A stretch of DNA of 64,000 nt from Syngnathus acus (GCF_901709675.1 NC_051094.1:12642501-12706500); one strand, 5' to 3'. Positions 23,597-36,373 are shown, counted from the first letter of the stretch. Numbers and translations: made by a program. Notes: generated by a model from the sequence alone, not told the origin.

Positions 23597-23614
23597 TCCC
23601 ACAATCCTTTGCGG
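23597..23614 (+). promoter_or_regulatory. ZNF143/STAF-like site in atp5me promoter
   Basis: TCCCACAATCCTTTGCGG resembles the vertebrate ZNF143 motif (CCCAnAATGCnnTGCG). It lies 48 bp before the atp5me start codon, the position such sites take in CpG promoters of housekeeping and mitochondrial genes. Inferred from resemblance only. Confidence 0.35.
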
Positions 23615-23661
23615 CGATAAAGTGACCTCTCCGCTGCTAACTGCTCGCCTGTCGATGAACC

Positions 23662-25011
23662 ATGGCTCCCCCTGTCGTAGTGTCTCCATTGATTAAGGTC
23701 TGTTTACCATGTAATATCTACAAGACAATATCGGTGTTTGGTTCAATTATATTCATCTTATCTCGCAATTTACCATCTGCCGTTATTCAGTCAATGTGTC
23801 GCTTACCTATTGGTTTTTGCGCCGTTTTCTCTCGCGCTATGACAACCAGTCATAAATAAATAATAACGTGTGCTTTTACCTGGAACAATACTCACGTGAT
23901 GGTAAAAAGTTGACCTCTTTTGCAGAATATCCAGCATCCTTTTATTTACACAAAGAGGAATGAATGGAAGCTTAAGGTTTTGAGGCACCGTTTTGAACTA
24001 ACGCACAGGTCCCCGATTTACGACGACGTAACCCGAATTTGTAGTGGGAAGAGATCATTAATCAATGGTAACGTAGGAGTAAAGCCATCATGTAGGCAAC
24101 TGCAGGTCAGAAATATTAAAGTGTAAAATTCTAAGCCGCTGGGAAAACTAGTTCATTGCACGCCCTTCGTAATTGCGAAAAATCTTGTGTCGAGGACTCC
24201 TTATCACATGGGGCGAGAATAATTATTCATGATAATAGATGGTTCCATCCAACATGTTCATGTGTTGCATTCCAGACTGCCAGATATTCAGCTTTGATCG
24301 CTGGCATCTTTTATGGCAAGAGGAGATATGGTAAGTTGTCCCCTAAAACAGCGGTCCCCAACCTTTTTAGCACCAAGGACCGGTTATTGTCAGAGAATAT
24401 TTTCACTAACCGGCTTTTAAGGTGTGCCGGATAAATACAACAAAATTAAATGATACAACACCAACAACATGAGTAATATTCTATATTATATTCACGTCAC
24501 AGAGGTGTAGGAGGGAATCCGGTCCATTTTTCAAAAATAAAAGATTGTTCAGACTCAGATGAATAAAACGAAAACAATGCAAGTTATTTATTCTTTCTTG
24601 TGCGGCCCGATACCAAACGATCCACGGACTGGTACCGATCCGCGGCTCGGGGGTTGGGGACCACTGTCCTAAAATATGTTTGACTACAAACTCCACTGAG
24701 TATGAATATTGTTATCCACCTACTTTGAACACATTTTGCTCTCTTCAGATAACTTGAAGCCAATTGCAGCTGAGGAGAGGAGGATTGAGGAGGAAGAGAA
24801 GAAGGCCCGTGAGGAGCAGGAGCGCATTGCCAAGCAGCTAGCTGAAGGTAAACAAATGTGGTCGACATATTTAGGGCATGCTGAACTGTGAAACAAATTG
24901 CATGTACCATAAAGCAGAACTGTTACTGTTAAATGTTCTACTTGCAAATATAGTGACCTAATCATGTTTGACTTTTTCCTTACAGCAAACGAAGACACCA
25001 TTCTGAAGTAA
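23662..25011 (+). CDS. atp5me: ATP synthase membrane subunit e, mitochondrial
   Basis: Subunit e is a small inner-membrane protein of the ATP synthase Fo part that supports dimer formation and cristae shape. Exons are 23662-23697, 24276-24330, 24749-24847 and 24986-25011, giving 71 residues against 69 in human. The protein starts MAPPVVVSPLIK. It then has a membrane stretch (TARYSALIAGIFYGKRRYG) with the GxxxG-like GIFYG used in dimerisation. A charged coiled coil (EERRIEEEEKKAREEQERIA) follows, ending in EDTILK. All intron phases agree. Intron 2 contains a hAT-like insertion (24,349-24,666). In human this gene and IDUA share 4p16.3, so their proximity here is old linkage. Confidence 0.97.
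24349..24666. mobile_element. hAT-like non-autonomous element with 8-bp target duplication
   Basis: It begins CAGCGGTCCCCAACCTTTTT and ends GGGTTGGGGACCACTG, which are imperfect inverted ends. The flanks CCCTAAAA (24,341-24,348) and TCCTAAAA (24,667-24,674) match at 7 of 8 bases, the size expected for hAT insertions. Inside, GGACCGGTT and GGTACCGATCCGCGG are family hallmarks. No coding capacity. It sits in atp5me intron 2. Confidence 0.8.
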
Positions 25012-25325
25012 ACCTTCATGTAGTTCCTAACCTGTCCTCCGTCATTTTGAAACGACCAATGTCGGTGCTCAACCATTCACACGCTCCCATGTTGTAGATA
25101 TTGTGTAGAATAATTTATTTCTCTGCATTGCCTGTTTCTGCTCCTGTTTTAACAGTAATCATGTAAATAATTCGATCTTGCAAATGGGGGCAGGCTACAG
25201 CCCCCCCCTCCGCCACTGTTTTCCCAGCCAACTGTTACATTAATTGTAAAATGCACTCCTAAACAATGTCAGGTTTCAATTTGTATGTAAGAGACCACAA
25301 TTTGCTCAGTCTGTGGATTTGCTTG

Positions 25326-25331
25326 AATAAA
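25326..25331 (+). terminator. AATAAA, atp5me poly(A) signal
   Basis: The hexamer in TTGAATAAATG is 315 bases after the atp5me stop codon. Confidence 0.5.
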
Positions 25332-26510
25332 TGTAAGAGTGGTATCATTAATATGAAGTTGCTTTTTTTCTTTCTATTAGAAAGACCAGATTCCTTATCA
25401 TTTGATTGAGCTGCCCTATTAATCTCAAATATTTTCAATGCAAAGATGTGCATGGAAATTTGATGACAGTTTTCCATTCATTCATTTTGGTTGCTTGGAG
25501 CTCATCCTAGTTAGCTTTGGGTGAAAGGCAGACTTCTCCCTGCACTGGTTGTCACTTAATCACAGGACACATGTAGTGACAACCAGCCAAGGCACCCATT
25601 TAAGAGACACGTCATGGCACAACACAAAACAAAAACACTAAAATAATGATCATCTAAATGTACTTACTTTGGTGTGATGCTGTTTCAAGCAAGTTGTCAA
25701 ACACTCAAATGCAGAGGAAAGTCAGTATCCAAGAGTTGTGATGTGACTGGTCTCCGTTGACGGCGACCTGACATGACGCCGGTCCAGACAACGTGAGGTC
25801 ACGTCTGGTTAAGAAGGTGTGCCTCTTCAACTGGATCAGCCCAAGCCAGCAATCAGACTTAGCTAACACCTCAATGCAAGTTGCCGACAATAGCTGTACA
25901 AAGCTATTTATTCTATGGCTAAACTTAGTGCTCAGCTTCCGTAGTCAAAAATAGTTGCTCAGAAATATTGAGGGAAATTTATAGTGTTAGTATCAGCAAA
26001 CTTCATATTACTATAGCTTTGAATTGAAATTTCAAGATGAGTCTAGATCAGCTGGAGTGAACATAATTGACTTGCAAATTGTCTTAATATTTGCTAAATC
26101 AAACTAGTTTCCATGATTTATAAGTCCAAATTTTGGCGTCCATCAATTTGTTGTCATAATAATAATATGATAGGGTTATATTTGACCTGTGAGGAGGTAA
26201 AAAGAAGTTTATAGGATAGTTTATAGGATTCAACTGCACGTCGTCGTAAGCCTGCCACTATTTATAGACGCTACTTAACGGAACAATTGAGACGTGAACG
26301 CCTGAACCTCCGCTGACATACCATTACGGTTACCTTGAATGAGTTGATCTTAAAACTAGCCACCAGAAAACACTTTCTTATTCTTTATAAAAATGGCTTC
26401 ATAATTAACAGAACTTGTGTGCAATTTGGACACAATGACTTTGGACAAGAAGTGGATTGGTCATCAGTATATCACAATGCTCAAGCGGTGACAATTTATA
26501 TTAGTGCGGT

Positions 26511-26974
26511 TGTCAAACTCCAGTCAGATGCAGGCCCACCACATCATTTTCTGTGACCCACCAAAGCAAATGCAATGCAACCATTTGACGTTTTTTGCAA
26601 AATTGTTGTGTTCTTTTTATTTGGACAGAAAAGCTGCACGAAAAGCGGAAATTTCTTCCAAACTTGAATTGGACAATAGAAAGGAACCAAAATATTTGTT
26701 TACCACTGTTTTCCCTGAGTGTGGACTCCAAATTCAATTAAATCTGTCAGATAGTCTCTAATACTATATTTTTATTCACACTTAGAGGGCATTATCAGTG
26801 CAAACAGTTCATTTAAAAAGGTAACTTACACCTCTGATTAAAATAAATGAATAAAAATGGGTTGACCAGTGTAATAATCAATAATATAGTGCAGTGATCA
26901 TATTCATCATGACCCTCTAAAGGAAACCGTAACTACCGTTTTGGCCCACACGGAAAATTAATTTGACACCCATG
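26511..26974. mobile_element. hAT-like non-autonomous repeat, copy 2
   Basis: It begins near TTGTCAAACTCCAGTCAGAT and ends near TAATTTGACACCCATG, giving short inverted ends. The block CCACATCATTTTCTGTGACC aligns with the copy at 22,770-22,800. Confidence 0.55.
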
Positions 26975-27191
26975 ATTTCAAGCTTTCATTTAACACGTAG
27001 AACCTTCAGGCCCAAAATAAATCACATGTAAACACTAAATACGGCCACGTGGACCTGTCTGGTCCTTGACCCACCCCAGCACACGAATCATTATGCATGT
27101 TATTATGTGACTCTGCAAACAATTACATAAAGCCTAAACACTGCTGAATGCGAGGGCTCACCAGATTACGACGGGGGGGATTTGGTTAAAT

Positions 27192-27272
27192 GGATTAAGG
27201 GTAGATTTACACTCCATATTTAGGTTCAAGACATGAAAATAAACGGAGTCAGGCGCGCTTCAGGTATAAAAA
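27192..27272 (+). promoter_or_regulatory. rbp4l core promoter: CRX-type site and TATA box
   Basis: GGATTA (27,192-27,197, the reverse of TAATCC) is an OTX/CRX core. TATAAAAA lies 68 bp further at 27,265-27,272. Transcription would start near 27,295, leaving a short 5' UTR that is probably interrupted by an intron ending in TCTAG just before the ATG at 27,434. A TATA box is usual for this kind of strongly expressed photoreceptor gene. Confidence 0.6.
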
Positions 27273-27433
27273 CTGCAATGCCACCTTGTTGCTCACAACT
27301 CTGAACTGGACCTTGCAGCTTTCAACTTCCTGCTTCCCCTTCAAGGTAAATTGAGAGTCCAGAAATGAGAACCAGCTCCAGAAACTTCATTTGAAATGTG
27401 AAGCCAACTAATGTATACTTGTCTTTGTCTAGG

Positions 27434-29184
27434 ATGGACTTCCAAATGTTTGCCGTGGTCATGCTGCTGCTAGCCAGCGTGGAGCACAGCTTGGCCAGCT
27501 GCGTGGTGGACAGCTTCACTGTCAAACAGGATTTTGACCCCCAAAGAGTAAGTCTGCATTCTTTCATAAAGAAAAAAAAAACATTCAGAAGAGCGAGTTT
27601 TACCAAAATACATTTTGCCGGTATGTCTTGATGCCATGGGTGAGGAATATCTTGGTTCTCTGAATCGATTGGGTCAACATTGTGCATGCTCCCTGGTTCA
27701 TGTTCTCCATCATTCATGGAGATTGAAAAAGGTAACAGGCACATTTTGACAATTGAGAAAGTAAGGCGAAAAAAGTTCAGATTCTCTAATGAAAGCATTC
27801 AAGTACAGACAATCGGAAATATCCTTTGAAGTAGAAAAAAGTGGTACTACTTGTTATTATGTTGTCAATGATTGTAAAAGCATCTTTATTTTTGCCGTCA
27901 GTATGCAGGCAAGTGGTACGCCTTGCAGAAGAAGGATCCCGAGGGTTTGTTCCTTCAGGACAACATCTCTGCTGAGTACACTGTTGGAGATGACGGCGCT
28001 ATGGTGGCCTCCTCCAGGGGCAGAGTTACTCTGTTCGGGTGAGCAGTGGTTATCACCTGCGCTTGCGTTCATTCAACCACCGCATGTTCGTCAATGTGAT
28101 CCTTTTCTAACAATGTTCAGGTTCTGGGTGGTGTGTGCTGACATGGCTGCTCAGTACTCTGTGCCCAACCCTGAAAACCCGGGCAAGATGTTCATGAACT
28201 ACCAGGGCCTGGCCAGCTATCTGTCAAGTGGAGGTATGGGCAATAAATCTTGCACACACAAACAGTCATGTGCACAATGTACGTTAGGATCACTGCTACG
28301 GACATTGTGACAATTCTATATAATATTCAACATATATTTTTGAAATTGCCATGATTGATTTTGTCTCTTAAACACTACATACTTTCCAATAAAACAAATG
28401 TCTCCTGTTTACAATACAACAATAATAATTAGGATCTACATCATCAGGATTTTGGAGCCAACTAATGATCAGTGAAAAAATTGTGAAAAAAAACAGTGCC
28501 ACCAAAGGCACTTAGAATAAATAATTTTATTGAATTGAATTAAATTGGAGCAGCGCGGTAAAAATGTTAACCCTTTTAACCTCATAGTCAAGAGGTTAGG
28601 CTAAATGAAAGCACTTAGTTGTGCGGGTGGACATCAGCATAAATGCTTGTTTGTCTGTGAATAGCAATCGTATTATTATGCCTCTTCCTCAAAGAATGGA
28701 TTTTTTTTACATGTTCAATTTTAAAACAGCTTACTGGAATAAACATTTGCATTGAATAAAATAGAAATCTATTGTGCAGAATCAACACACACACCTACAC
28801 GCACGCACACACAGCCTCTGTCTTATCGTGTGCTTTATGCTTCTCCAGGTGACAACTACTGGATCATTGACACTGACTATGACAACTATGCCATCACCTA
28901 CGCCTGCCGCAGCCTGAACGACGACGGAAGCTGCGGGGACGGCTACGCCCTGGTCTTCTCCCGCAATCCACGCGGCCTGCCACCTGCTATCCAGAGAATT
29001 GTGCGCCAAAAACAGGAGGAAATCTGCATGGCGGGTCAGTTCCAGCCTGTGCTGCAGTCCGGTACGTGTTCATGCATACACTACACACAAGTTTGGATTT
29101 ATTTTAGGGGTTATAGCCAAGGTGGCATATTTGGACTATACATTAATCCCTTTATTGTTTTCCTTCTCATCAGGAGTTTGCTAA
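27434..29184 (+). CDS. rbp4l: Purpurin (retinol-binding protein 4-like lipocalin)
   Basis: Purpurin is a secreted lipocalin of fish and bird retina that carries retinoids in the interphotoreceptor space. Exons are 27434-27547, 27902-28038, 28121-28233, 28849-29061 and 29174-29184, giving 195 residues. The first about 22 residues are a signal peptide ([17 protein letters not shown]). The lipocalin signature [15 protein letters not shown] starts at residue 39, and [10 protein letters not shown] and [14 protein letters not shown] follow. The C-terminus is VLQSGVC. The cysteines for the RBP-type disulfides are present. It differs from RBP4 in the family-typical [18 protein letters not shown] and [15 protein letters not shown]. 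The last coding exon is only 11 bases. It lies about 2.4 kb from atp5me and converges with idua. Confidence 0.95.
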
Positions 29185-29460
29185 ACATGACGCAACCAGC
29201 AGCTGGAGAGAACTTGTACAGGGGAATGAAGTCAACATTCCATTTAAGCTAACCTAAGGCACAAGAATTATCCTGTTCAGTCTAAAATTGTCAATGTTGT
29301 CATGAGAGACCACCCCAGTGAAATGTAACGCAAATGCCAAGATAAAAAGAAAGAAATGTATTGTCATAAACACACAAATGGTTAAACTCTGTACTGATTC
29401 AACTTTCTCGAGGACATTTTATTAAAAAACCTGCAAGGTTCATTGTGTTTTTAAAATTAT

Positions 29461-29476
29461 TTTATTAAAAAATAAA
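29461..29476. terminator. Opposed poly(A) signals between rbp4l and idua
   Basis: On the plus strand AATAAA (29,471-29,476) is 287 bases after the rbp4l stop. On the minus strand AATAAA (29,466-29,461) is 163 bases after the idua stop. The two hexamers are only 4 bases apart. A second minus-strand hexamer is at 29,423-29,418 and a second plus-strand one at 29,536-29,541. Confidence 0.55.
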
Positions 29477-29628
29477 ATATAATGTCAACCCATGTATGCG
29501 TCTTTGTTGATATTTAAAATGATACAAGATTTGTAAATAAATGCATGGCTAAGTGGAAAAAAAAAAAATCTGCAGATTAGTTACATAATAGTCTGAGATG
29601 AAAGTCTTCTATATTTGATGAGCCACGT

Positions 29629-32600
29629 TTAAAGCTCCTCTGAATACTCCTCAGGCAGCGAGTACATCCCAGGCCTGCCCCAGTAGTCCACAGCTCGAAC
29701 TCTGTACCAGCCGCTTACCTGTTGGTCGGCTGAACGACACAACATGCCAGTCAACATCATTAACTTAGCTCATATTTAACTAAGATTTAGGATATTTGTC
29801 TACACCAGTCTCACCCCGCCCTATATTTGCAGAGTTTATTAATCTACTGATTTAAATACAGATTTAATTTGTTCGTCTCCACAGAGATGCTTATAACAAA
29901 GAGGACACAGAGGTGAATATACTGCAGTAAGAAGTCTACTTAGAATACACAAAGCCTACGTGGGGGAAAGAGTTGATTAATTTTCTTTTGATTTTAAGTT
30001 TACTTGTAGAGATCAAAGCATTCTTTCTGAAATTTCACCAAGAGTACCCTAAACTTTTTATGATAATAATCTGTAGTCATTGCCACTATATCAATCAACT
30101 TATATTGAACTGACTTCAGATGTCCACTGGGAACGTATAACGTTGTATATTAACAGAGAAAAACTCATGATAACACAAAACCATCTTACCAGGTGAATAA
30201 ACAAATGATGTGAAAATGGTGTTGTGGCTATTAATCCTGCTGAAGTCCTTCTGATTTGCAGAGTGCTCCACTTCAAAGTTGCGAATGCATCTGCAAAGAA
30301 CGAATGGATGTTTTATGCGGTCCTTACACAACACTCTTACATAAAAAGTCCCACTCAGTTTGCACCCACTTGGAATCAACACAGTCATCAGACCAGATAA
30401 TGAGGACTTGGCCTTTGGTGATCCTGATGAAGCGCAAACCATTGACCTTGAAAGGCAAACAGAACAGACATGTCAAGCACTTGTGGAATGTTTGACTTAA
30501 ATTTAACCAGCTAAGCATTTATTTGATATCTATCTTAAAGGCCTCGTACTAGCAGTGGATGCCTGTACAAAACGCTAACTCATCTTAGTCAACTTGTGGT
30601 TCATTGACTTTTGCATGTGCTGGTTGGACAAACCCCCCCCCCCCACACAAATACTTTGTAAATCCATCTCATCACTCAAAAGAGCCAAAGTACTGACCTG
30701 GTTTGGAGACGTTTTAGGTCGGGCACATACATGTAACAGCAGCACAGAGGGAACGTGCAGTCTTGTTTTCAAAGTCAGAGTGTCACCCGTAGGCACCGGC
30801 CGGGGTCCGTCAACGAGAGGGTCCTGACAAAGCAGCATATTAAAAAATAATAATAATAATAATAAAAAAATATTAAAGGGTCAACTCCCAAAATGTCTTT
30901 GTAAATATATAATATGTTCTGTGCTGCCCAACTAGATGAAACACTGTTCTATTTAATGCTACGTTTGTGGAATGTGAATTAAATCCATCTGTTTTTATCC
31001 ATCTCAGGGAGCGGCCATTTTGCCACTTGCTGTCCATTGGAAATGACATCACAGGTGCCAGGTCTCAGGTCACAGCCAATCACAGCTCACAAAAGAACAG
31101 TGTTCTTTTACATATTTTGTTCTGTATCTATGGATGCATGCATAATAATAATATAAATGTTTCAGATTGCACTTATTGGTGGATAGTTTGTCTAAGAAGA
31201 CTGTTTAAATATGTTTTAACTCCATCTTCTTACTTCCTTGACTGTGCAGGGTGTTTCACGAAGATACAGTATAGGAATAATCAATATTTTACCACATGAT
31301 GTGTATAACAATATTTCTATTTGGTTACAAAAAATCTATGTTTTCTCAATAACACCAATTAAATTTGTCAGTTACAAAATTATTGTTATATACAGTATAT
31401 CATAGATTGTGTTTTGGGGTATCTTTGGCATTATATCGTCATATTTCTATCACTATTCGTTTTGCTCATGTTGAGATTGCAGGTACTCGTAGCATATGAT
31501 TAAAATGTGCTCCAAACAAAATAAATCCATTGTTCAAACCTGGACGTTCCTGAGCTTTGTGAACTGCTCTGTCGTAGGGTAGACGGGGCTTCCCATGTTC
31601 TGCCATTGTTGATAGGGGTTGCTCACGTTATTGTCCATTAGATACGTGACATATACAAGACCTGAATAGCAATTCAAGACGGTTTAGGCATTTTAAACAA
31701 CTGCTTGCTTGCAAACGTCAGAAAGCAATTGTCGATCATAATATAATCTTGTAGAACAGAACGATCCATGCATGCAATCCACCTGTGCGCGGCTCCAGTC
31801 CTTTCAGCGACACGGTGACGATATGAGTGCTGGTAGACGTGCGGTTGTCGTCACTGCTGTAGACCAGCAAGGCGGCCTGCCAGCTGTCTGATCCTCCGGG
31901 GATTTCCGGTTGGTGGCTACTTGCGAGAACGCCCACGTTTCCACTGTAGGCATCATCAGATCCTGAGGAGTTCAAGACCTGTGCCAGGACCTGAGTCTCG
32001 CCTGGGGGAGGAATGACAACAGGCCCATTAAGGAATAAGGATATTCCAATCTTCTTTATTCATTCATCCATTTCATAATGTATGAACATAACATTACATG
32101 AAGTATGTTCTCAGTTTTGATCTGACCAAGAATAGCCTCATATTTGTTTATGAAAAAATTAAAATTGCATTTATAGGAACGTACAGCGTCAGATTCAAAG
32201 TTCTGCCATTTTTGTTGATTTAACACACATTGGTAGGGCTGCAATTAAGGATCATTGGATTAATCAATTCATCTGTCAATTATCGATAAATCGGGTTGAT
32301 AAACATGTTTTAATTTCCATCCCTGTATTCAAAAGCAGGGCATTGTGTCAAAAAATAAGAACAAATGTTGATCATTGATTTCCAAAGTAAAAGTAGATGT
32401 TTTCAAATAATTGTTTTGATTCAACATAAAGATATTAATCAATCGGCTTTCATGAAGGGCTACAGAAAGCTGAGAAATCTTTACGGTTGAGAGGCTGTAA
32501 TTCAGAGGATTTGGACAATTTTGAATTAAACAGCCCGTCTAAAACCGTGATGGTTTATCATATAATTTGATACTTGATTAGTTGTTGGTTAATTAATTGT

Positions 32601-35600
32601 TGCTCGCCTTCAAAGTGGTAAATCTAAAATCAATTTTAGTAGATGCGGGGCAAATTTGAGACTCAATGTGCTTTGTTGTGCTTATACAAAAAAAAACAAG
32701 AACAATTTAACATTTTGGGGCATTTTGCATCACTTTAAGGAAAGTCTTCAAATTTAAGGGGTAATGAATGACACTTGGGTGATTATTTTAAATTGTTGTC
32801 AAATTTGAGCAGAACAATTGAGTGTTAAAGAATTAGAGCAAAACTATAAGTCAACACCAGCCCAGCAGGTCCATTCGTACCTAGCAGAGCCAGAAGGCCC
32901 ATGACGGTGAGGATGGGCTTCCTGACGAGCTGCACGTGAGGAGGTTGCGTGTTATTGACCTGGAAGCGAGCGGTCAAAGTGCGCTGCGTGAAGGGGTGAG
33001 GATGGTAGCTGAGGAAGGCGTTGTCGTTGCTCAGCAGCGTGTAGTTGATGCTTGCATTTGCACACATTATATCCTGATGCTGGCTGATCACCTGTCCACA
33101 CACAATTAGCATGTGCCTTACAAATACTTGAAGAACAAAGGGGCCCTCGGTTTATGACGTCAAGAGATTACAAGGCACTAATGTGATGTCGATTTTTTTT
33201 ACTTTCCGTCATCTCAAGTTATTTGATCACATTGCTATCAGGACATACGTTCCTTCACACTTCTTCGAATCTTGTAGCAATGCTTGGTCCATGCTCTTTA
33301 CCTTGATGGCCATGGCAGCGTAGGTCACATCCGCTCTCCACTCCTGAGGCCGGGACCAGCCCACCAGCGGATCTGCCTCATCATTGTACACAGGGTGATT
33401 GCGGAACCCAGGGAAAAGTTCTTGGATCTCTCCCACGGTCTGCATTTCCTGCTGGAGGATGGGTAAAGAGTAACCTCCTCCCTAGAAGAGAGAAGAATGC
33501 AAAAAAAATAAAAAAAGATGTAACTGGACATGATGGAGTTTAAGTCAACCATGTTTGAGCTGTTAATCGAGCTTTTGTGTCTTTTATGGCAGACAAATTT
33601 GGACAGCAGTAACATTTGGAAACGTGAACCAGGGTGCACTAACAACAACCATAACAAATTTGGCGCAGCAAATGATTCCCTATTCGTTGCCTTCTTTCAG
33701 AGAATTATTTGATGCTGTCAGCTCTAAGAATGATTTGTCCCTAGAAACCTCTGGCATTCATCAATTTCTAAATAGAAAAACAACATACACATACCACTTT
33801 TTTAGTTGTTATCATTAGCTAATTTAGGGTTTTGTTCCCATAAGCAAAGATGCTGTTTACATAGCATAAAAATGAATGAAGGAGGCGAAAGGGAAATAAT
33901 TTCGTGTGCACATTAGCATTTGTGTCATTGTGTGTATTACTTTTATGCAAGTTGAATCAGGTCAGTAGTTCTACATTTACCAGTATTTTTTAACACAAAT
34001 ATCTGTACTTCAGTTTAAGCACAGATTGTGAGTACCTCAGCATCTCTATTCAAATAAGCCTTGCATAGCCTCTCGAAAATGATCATGTCCATTCATGTTG
34101 ACTGGCAGACACCTTCTTGTGCAGAGCGATATAGTCCATCCGAATGCCCGTTTCTCCAGTGAAGTAGTTGGTGCCATTGTAGCAGTGTTGAAGCATGGCC
34201 CAGCAGTAAGGCGAGCGTGGCGATGAGTGACATGAGTCTCCTGGACCCCCAAACTTAAGCAAGTTGCTGGCAGCCCGCAGACCCTCCGAACAGGCATCAT
34301 AATAATTTAAAAACCCTGAGGAGAGATAACAACACACATTGCACAGTAGATTCAATAAAATTAGCATTTCCATGAATGCCAATTTTATCATCGTGGTTGT
34401 ACTTTGGTACACTATGTCATGGAAACTATTAGTAACATTTGGTTACCTTGTTTAATACCTTTCTATCACCGAAAGACTGTTTCACAGCTTCAGTGTGTAT
34501 TCCAAATAATGTCATGGCATGATTAGTGGACACTGACAGCACACTATACCTTGAATTGACATGCTGACATTGTCAAAGTCATGGTTGTTGGGCTCGTTCC
34601 ATGTTTCAAAGTTCCACTGAGAAACACTTCCAAGACCATATTTTTCTGTATGACAGTCAACAGTGAACATTTTTAACAAAATGAGTCACCTTGTATTTGC
34701 TTGTCATTTGGTGTTTAAAGAGATGGCAGCTGGCCACTCACCAATGTACCTCTTGGCTATGAGATGAACCAGATTCCTCCACTTGAACACTTGAGCTTTG
34801 TCTTCAAAGTCACTGAAGTAATTAGAGACGCTGCCCATCAGTTCAAAACCTGCAAAATAGAAAATGTGCAAGGAAAATTCTTTTCAAAAGTGTGTTTAAG
34901 TTGATTAATTGATGCGTCTTTATTTTTTTAGCTGCATATGCGATTGGTCTTGCTCTGTATTCAGCTACGATTATCAACGAATATTGATTACGTGCTAATA
35001 TGCTAGTATTTGATCATGCTAACTGAGAGGAGGGTAGCAAGCTCAGAAGAGGAAAAAAAGTGCAAAGGCAAACTGATAAGGGTAAAACATCTTGCTCTAA
35101 AATCAGCTCTACTAACAGAAGTATTAATGTCATTTTCAAGGGCTCAAAAAAATAACAGAAACCAATAAAAAAAACAAAATACAATCATAATAACCACATC
35201 CCGAAGGAACTTGAACAGAGAAAATCTTTAAGGGTCGATAAGGGTTTTACATCTTGTCTTGTAGTTCAATTCTGATTGTAATCAAAATTGATGATATTTG
35301 AATTTGTTGAGAAATTTGGAAGGATGAGTTGTACATTTTTTCTGTTCATTGCAAATGGAATTTTTCTCATTTGAAATTCTGCACACAAAAAAGCTGTCCA
35401 CGTGGCGTGAAATGATAGAAGAAAGACTGAAGGTGAATCACAGATGGAATAGTCTAGCCTTCCATGTGGGTAGAGCACCTGGCCGGAGTCCATTAATCCA
35501 TAAGAGATTCATTAGCTGGTCCAGTTTTGTAAAATTGTATTTGGGTTGGCCTCCAACATCTCTGAAACAACAAAAGCAGATGTCTGCTAAGAAATAGTGA

Positions 35601-36373
35601 GACGAACACACAATAATGGCAAGCTTGTCTGAGCTGCTCTTCACATACTGGGCTGTGATCAGCTCCATCAGCCAGTGTATTCGGACCTGCTGAATCCCTC
35701 CATGTGGGACCGAGCCCACGTAGGCAAGGTTTAGTTGCTGGTCAACACTCAGATCAAAGTGGTGTGCCTGAGTGTGGGGAAGAGGAGGACTGCACATGAC
35801 ACACAGTGTTAACAAATTAATTACACAAATACACTACGTCACATCATGAAGTACTGAACTTTAATGCAGACTTGATGTTTTGAATGGTAAATGAAGTCAA
35901 CCTTTAACAGGCACCGTTGCACCAGTTCACTTTTCTCATAAACGAATCAAGCATGACAATAAAATACACAGTCGTGACTTGAGATACAAGATGTGAAATA
36001 GAGTATTTCGACATACTTATATATACAGTCATACTTATTTTTGCTTTGACATGCGAGAACAGGGTGCAGCTGACACAACTCACTTCCCAAATAGCACTTA
36101 GGGTATCATAAGTAAATAGTCTTCAAAAAGAGGCTTCAAGCTGCTTATCACAACTCCAATCTGAAGGTTACTGTCAAACTAAACATGAACCAAAAATAAT
36201 TACATGTCGTGCATTTAAAACAACATGATTGTTACTTACCAGAAACCAGTGCTTCTCCAGAAGTGTTTCAAAGGTGCTACCGGTTTTCCAAGGTCAACGT
36301 TGATGACAAAAGAATCGGAAGAAGCGTCTGTGATACAAACAATGAACGCAAAGGCAAGCAATGTTTTCAGCAT
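29629..36373 (-). CDS. idua: Alpha-L-iduronidase
   Basis: IDUA is the lysosomal glycosidase (GH39) that removes terminal iduronic acid from heparan and dermatan sulfate. Fourteen exons on the minus strand close in frame: 36373-36240, 35789-35649, 35561-35479, 34849-34742, 34645-34550, 34315-34113, 33481-33302, 33091-32881, 32001-31783, 31661-31540, 30823-30698, 30446-30370, 30290-30190 and 29729-29629. The product has 633 residues, against 653 in human. The N-terminus [19 protein letters not shown] is a signal peptide, followed by [10 protein letters not shown]. The catalytic acid is Glu173 in WNEP, and the nucleophile is Glu290 in [11 protein letters not shown]. Several N-glycosylation sites (such as NYT, NVS) are present. 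The C-terminal fibronectin-like part ends [13 protein letters not shown]. Exon number and phases match the mammalian gene. No damage was seen. Confidence 0.97.
32237..32605. mobile_element. AT-rich hAT-like non-autonomous element, copy 2 (idua intron 8)
   Basis: It begins GGGCTGCAATTAAGGATCAT and ends GGTTAATTAATTGTTGC, with imperfect inverted ends. Its interior aligns in the same order with the copy at 14,395-14,765 (ACATGTTTTAATTT, then CATCCCTGTATTC, then CGGCTTTCATGAAG). Confidence 0.6.

Larger units (their letters stand above)
25012..27433. other. Interval between atp5me and rbp4l
   Basis: Holds the atp5me 3' UTR, a non-LTR tail fragment at about 25,490-25,605 (CTTTGGGTGAAAGGCAGAC), the hAT-like copy at 26.5-27.0 kb, and the rbp4l promoter. 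No further exon was recognised. Confidence 0.5.
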
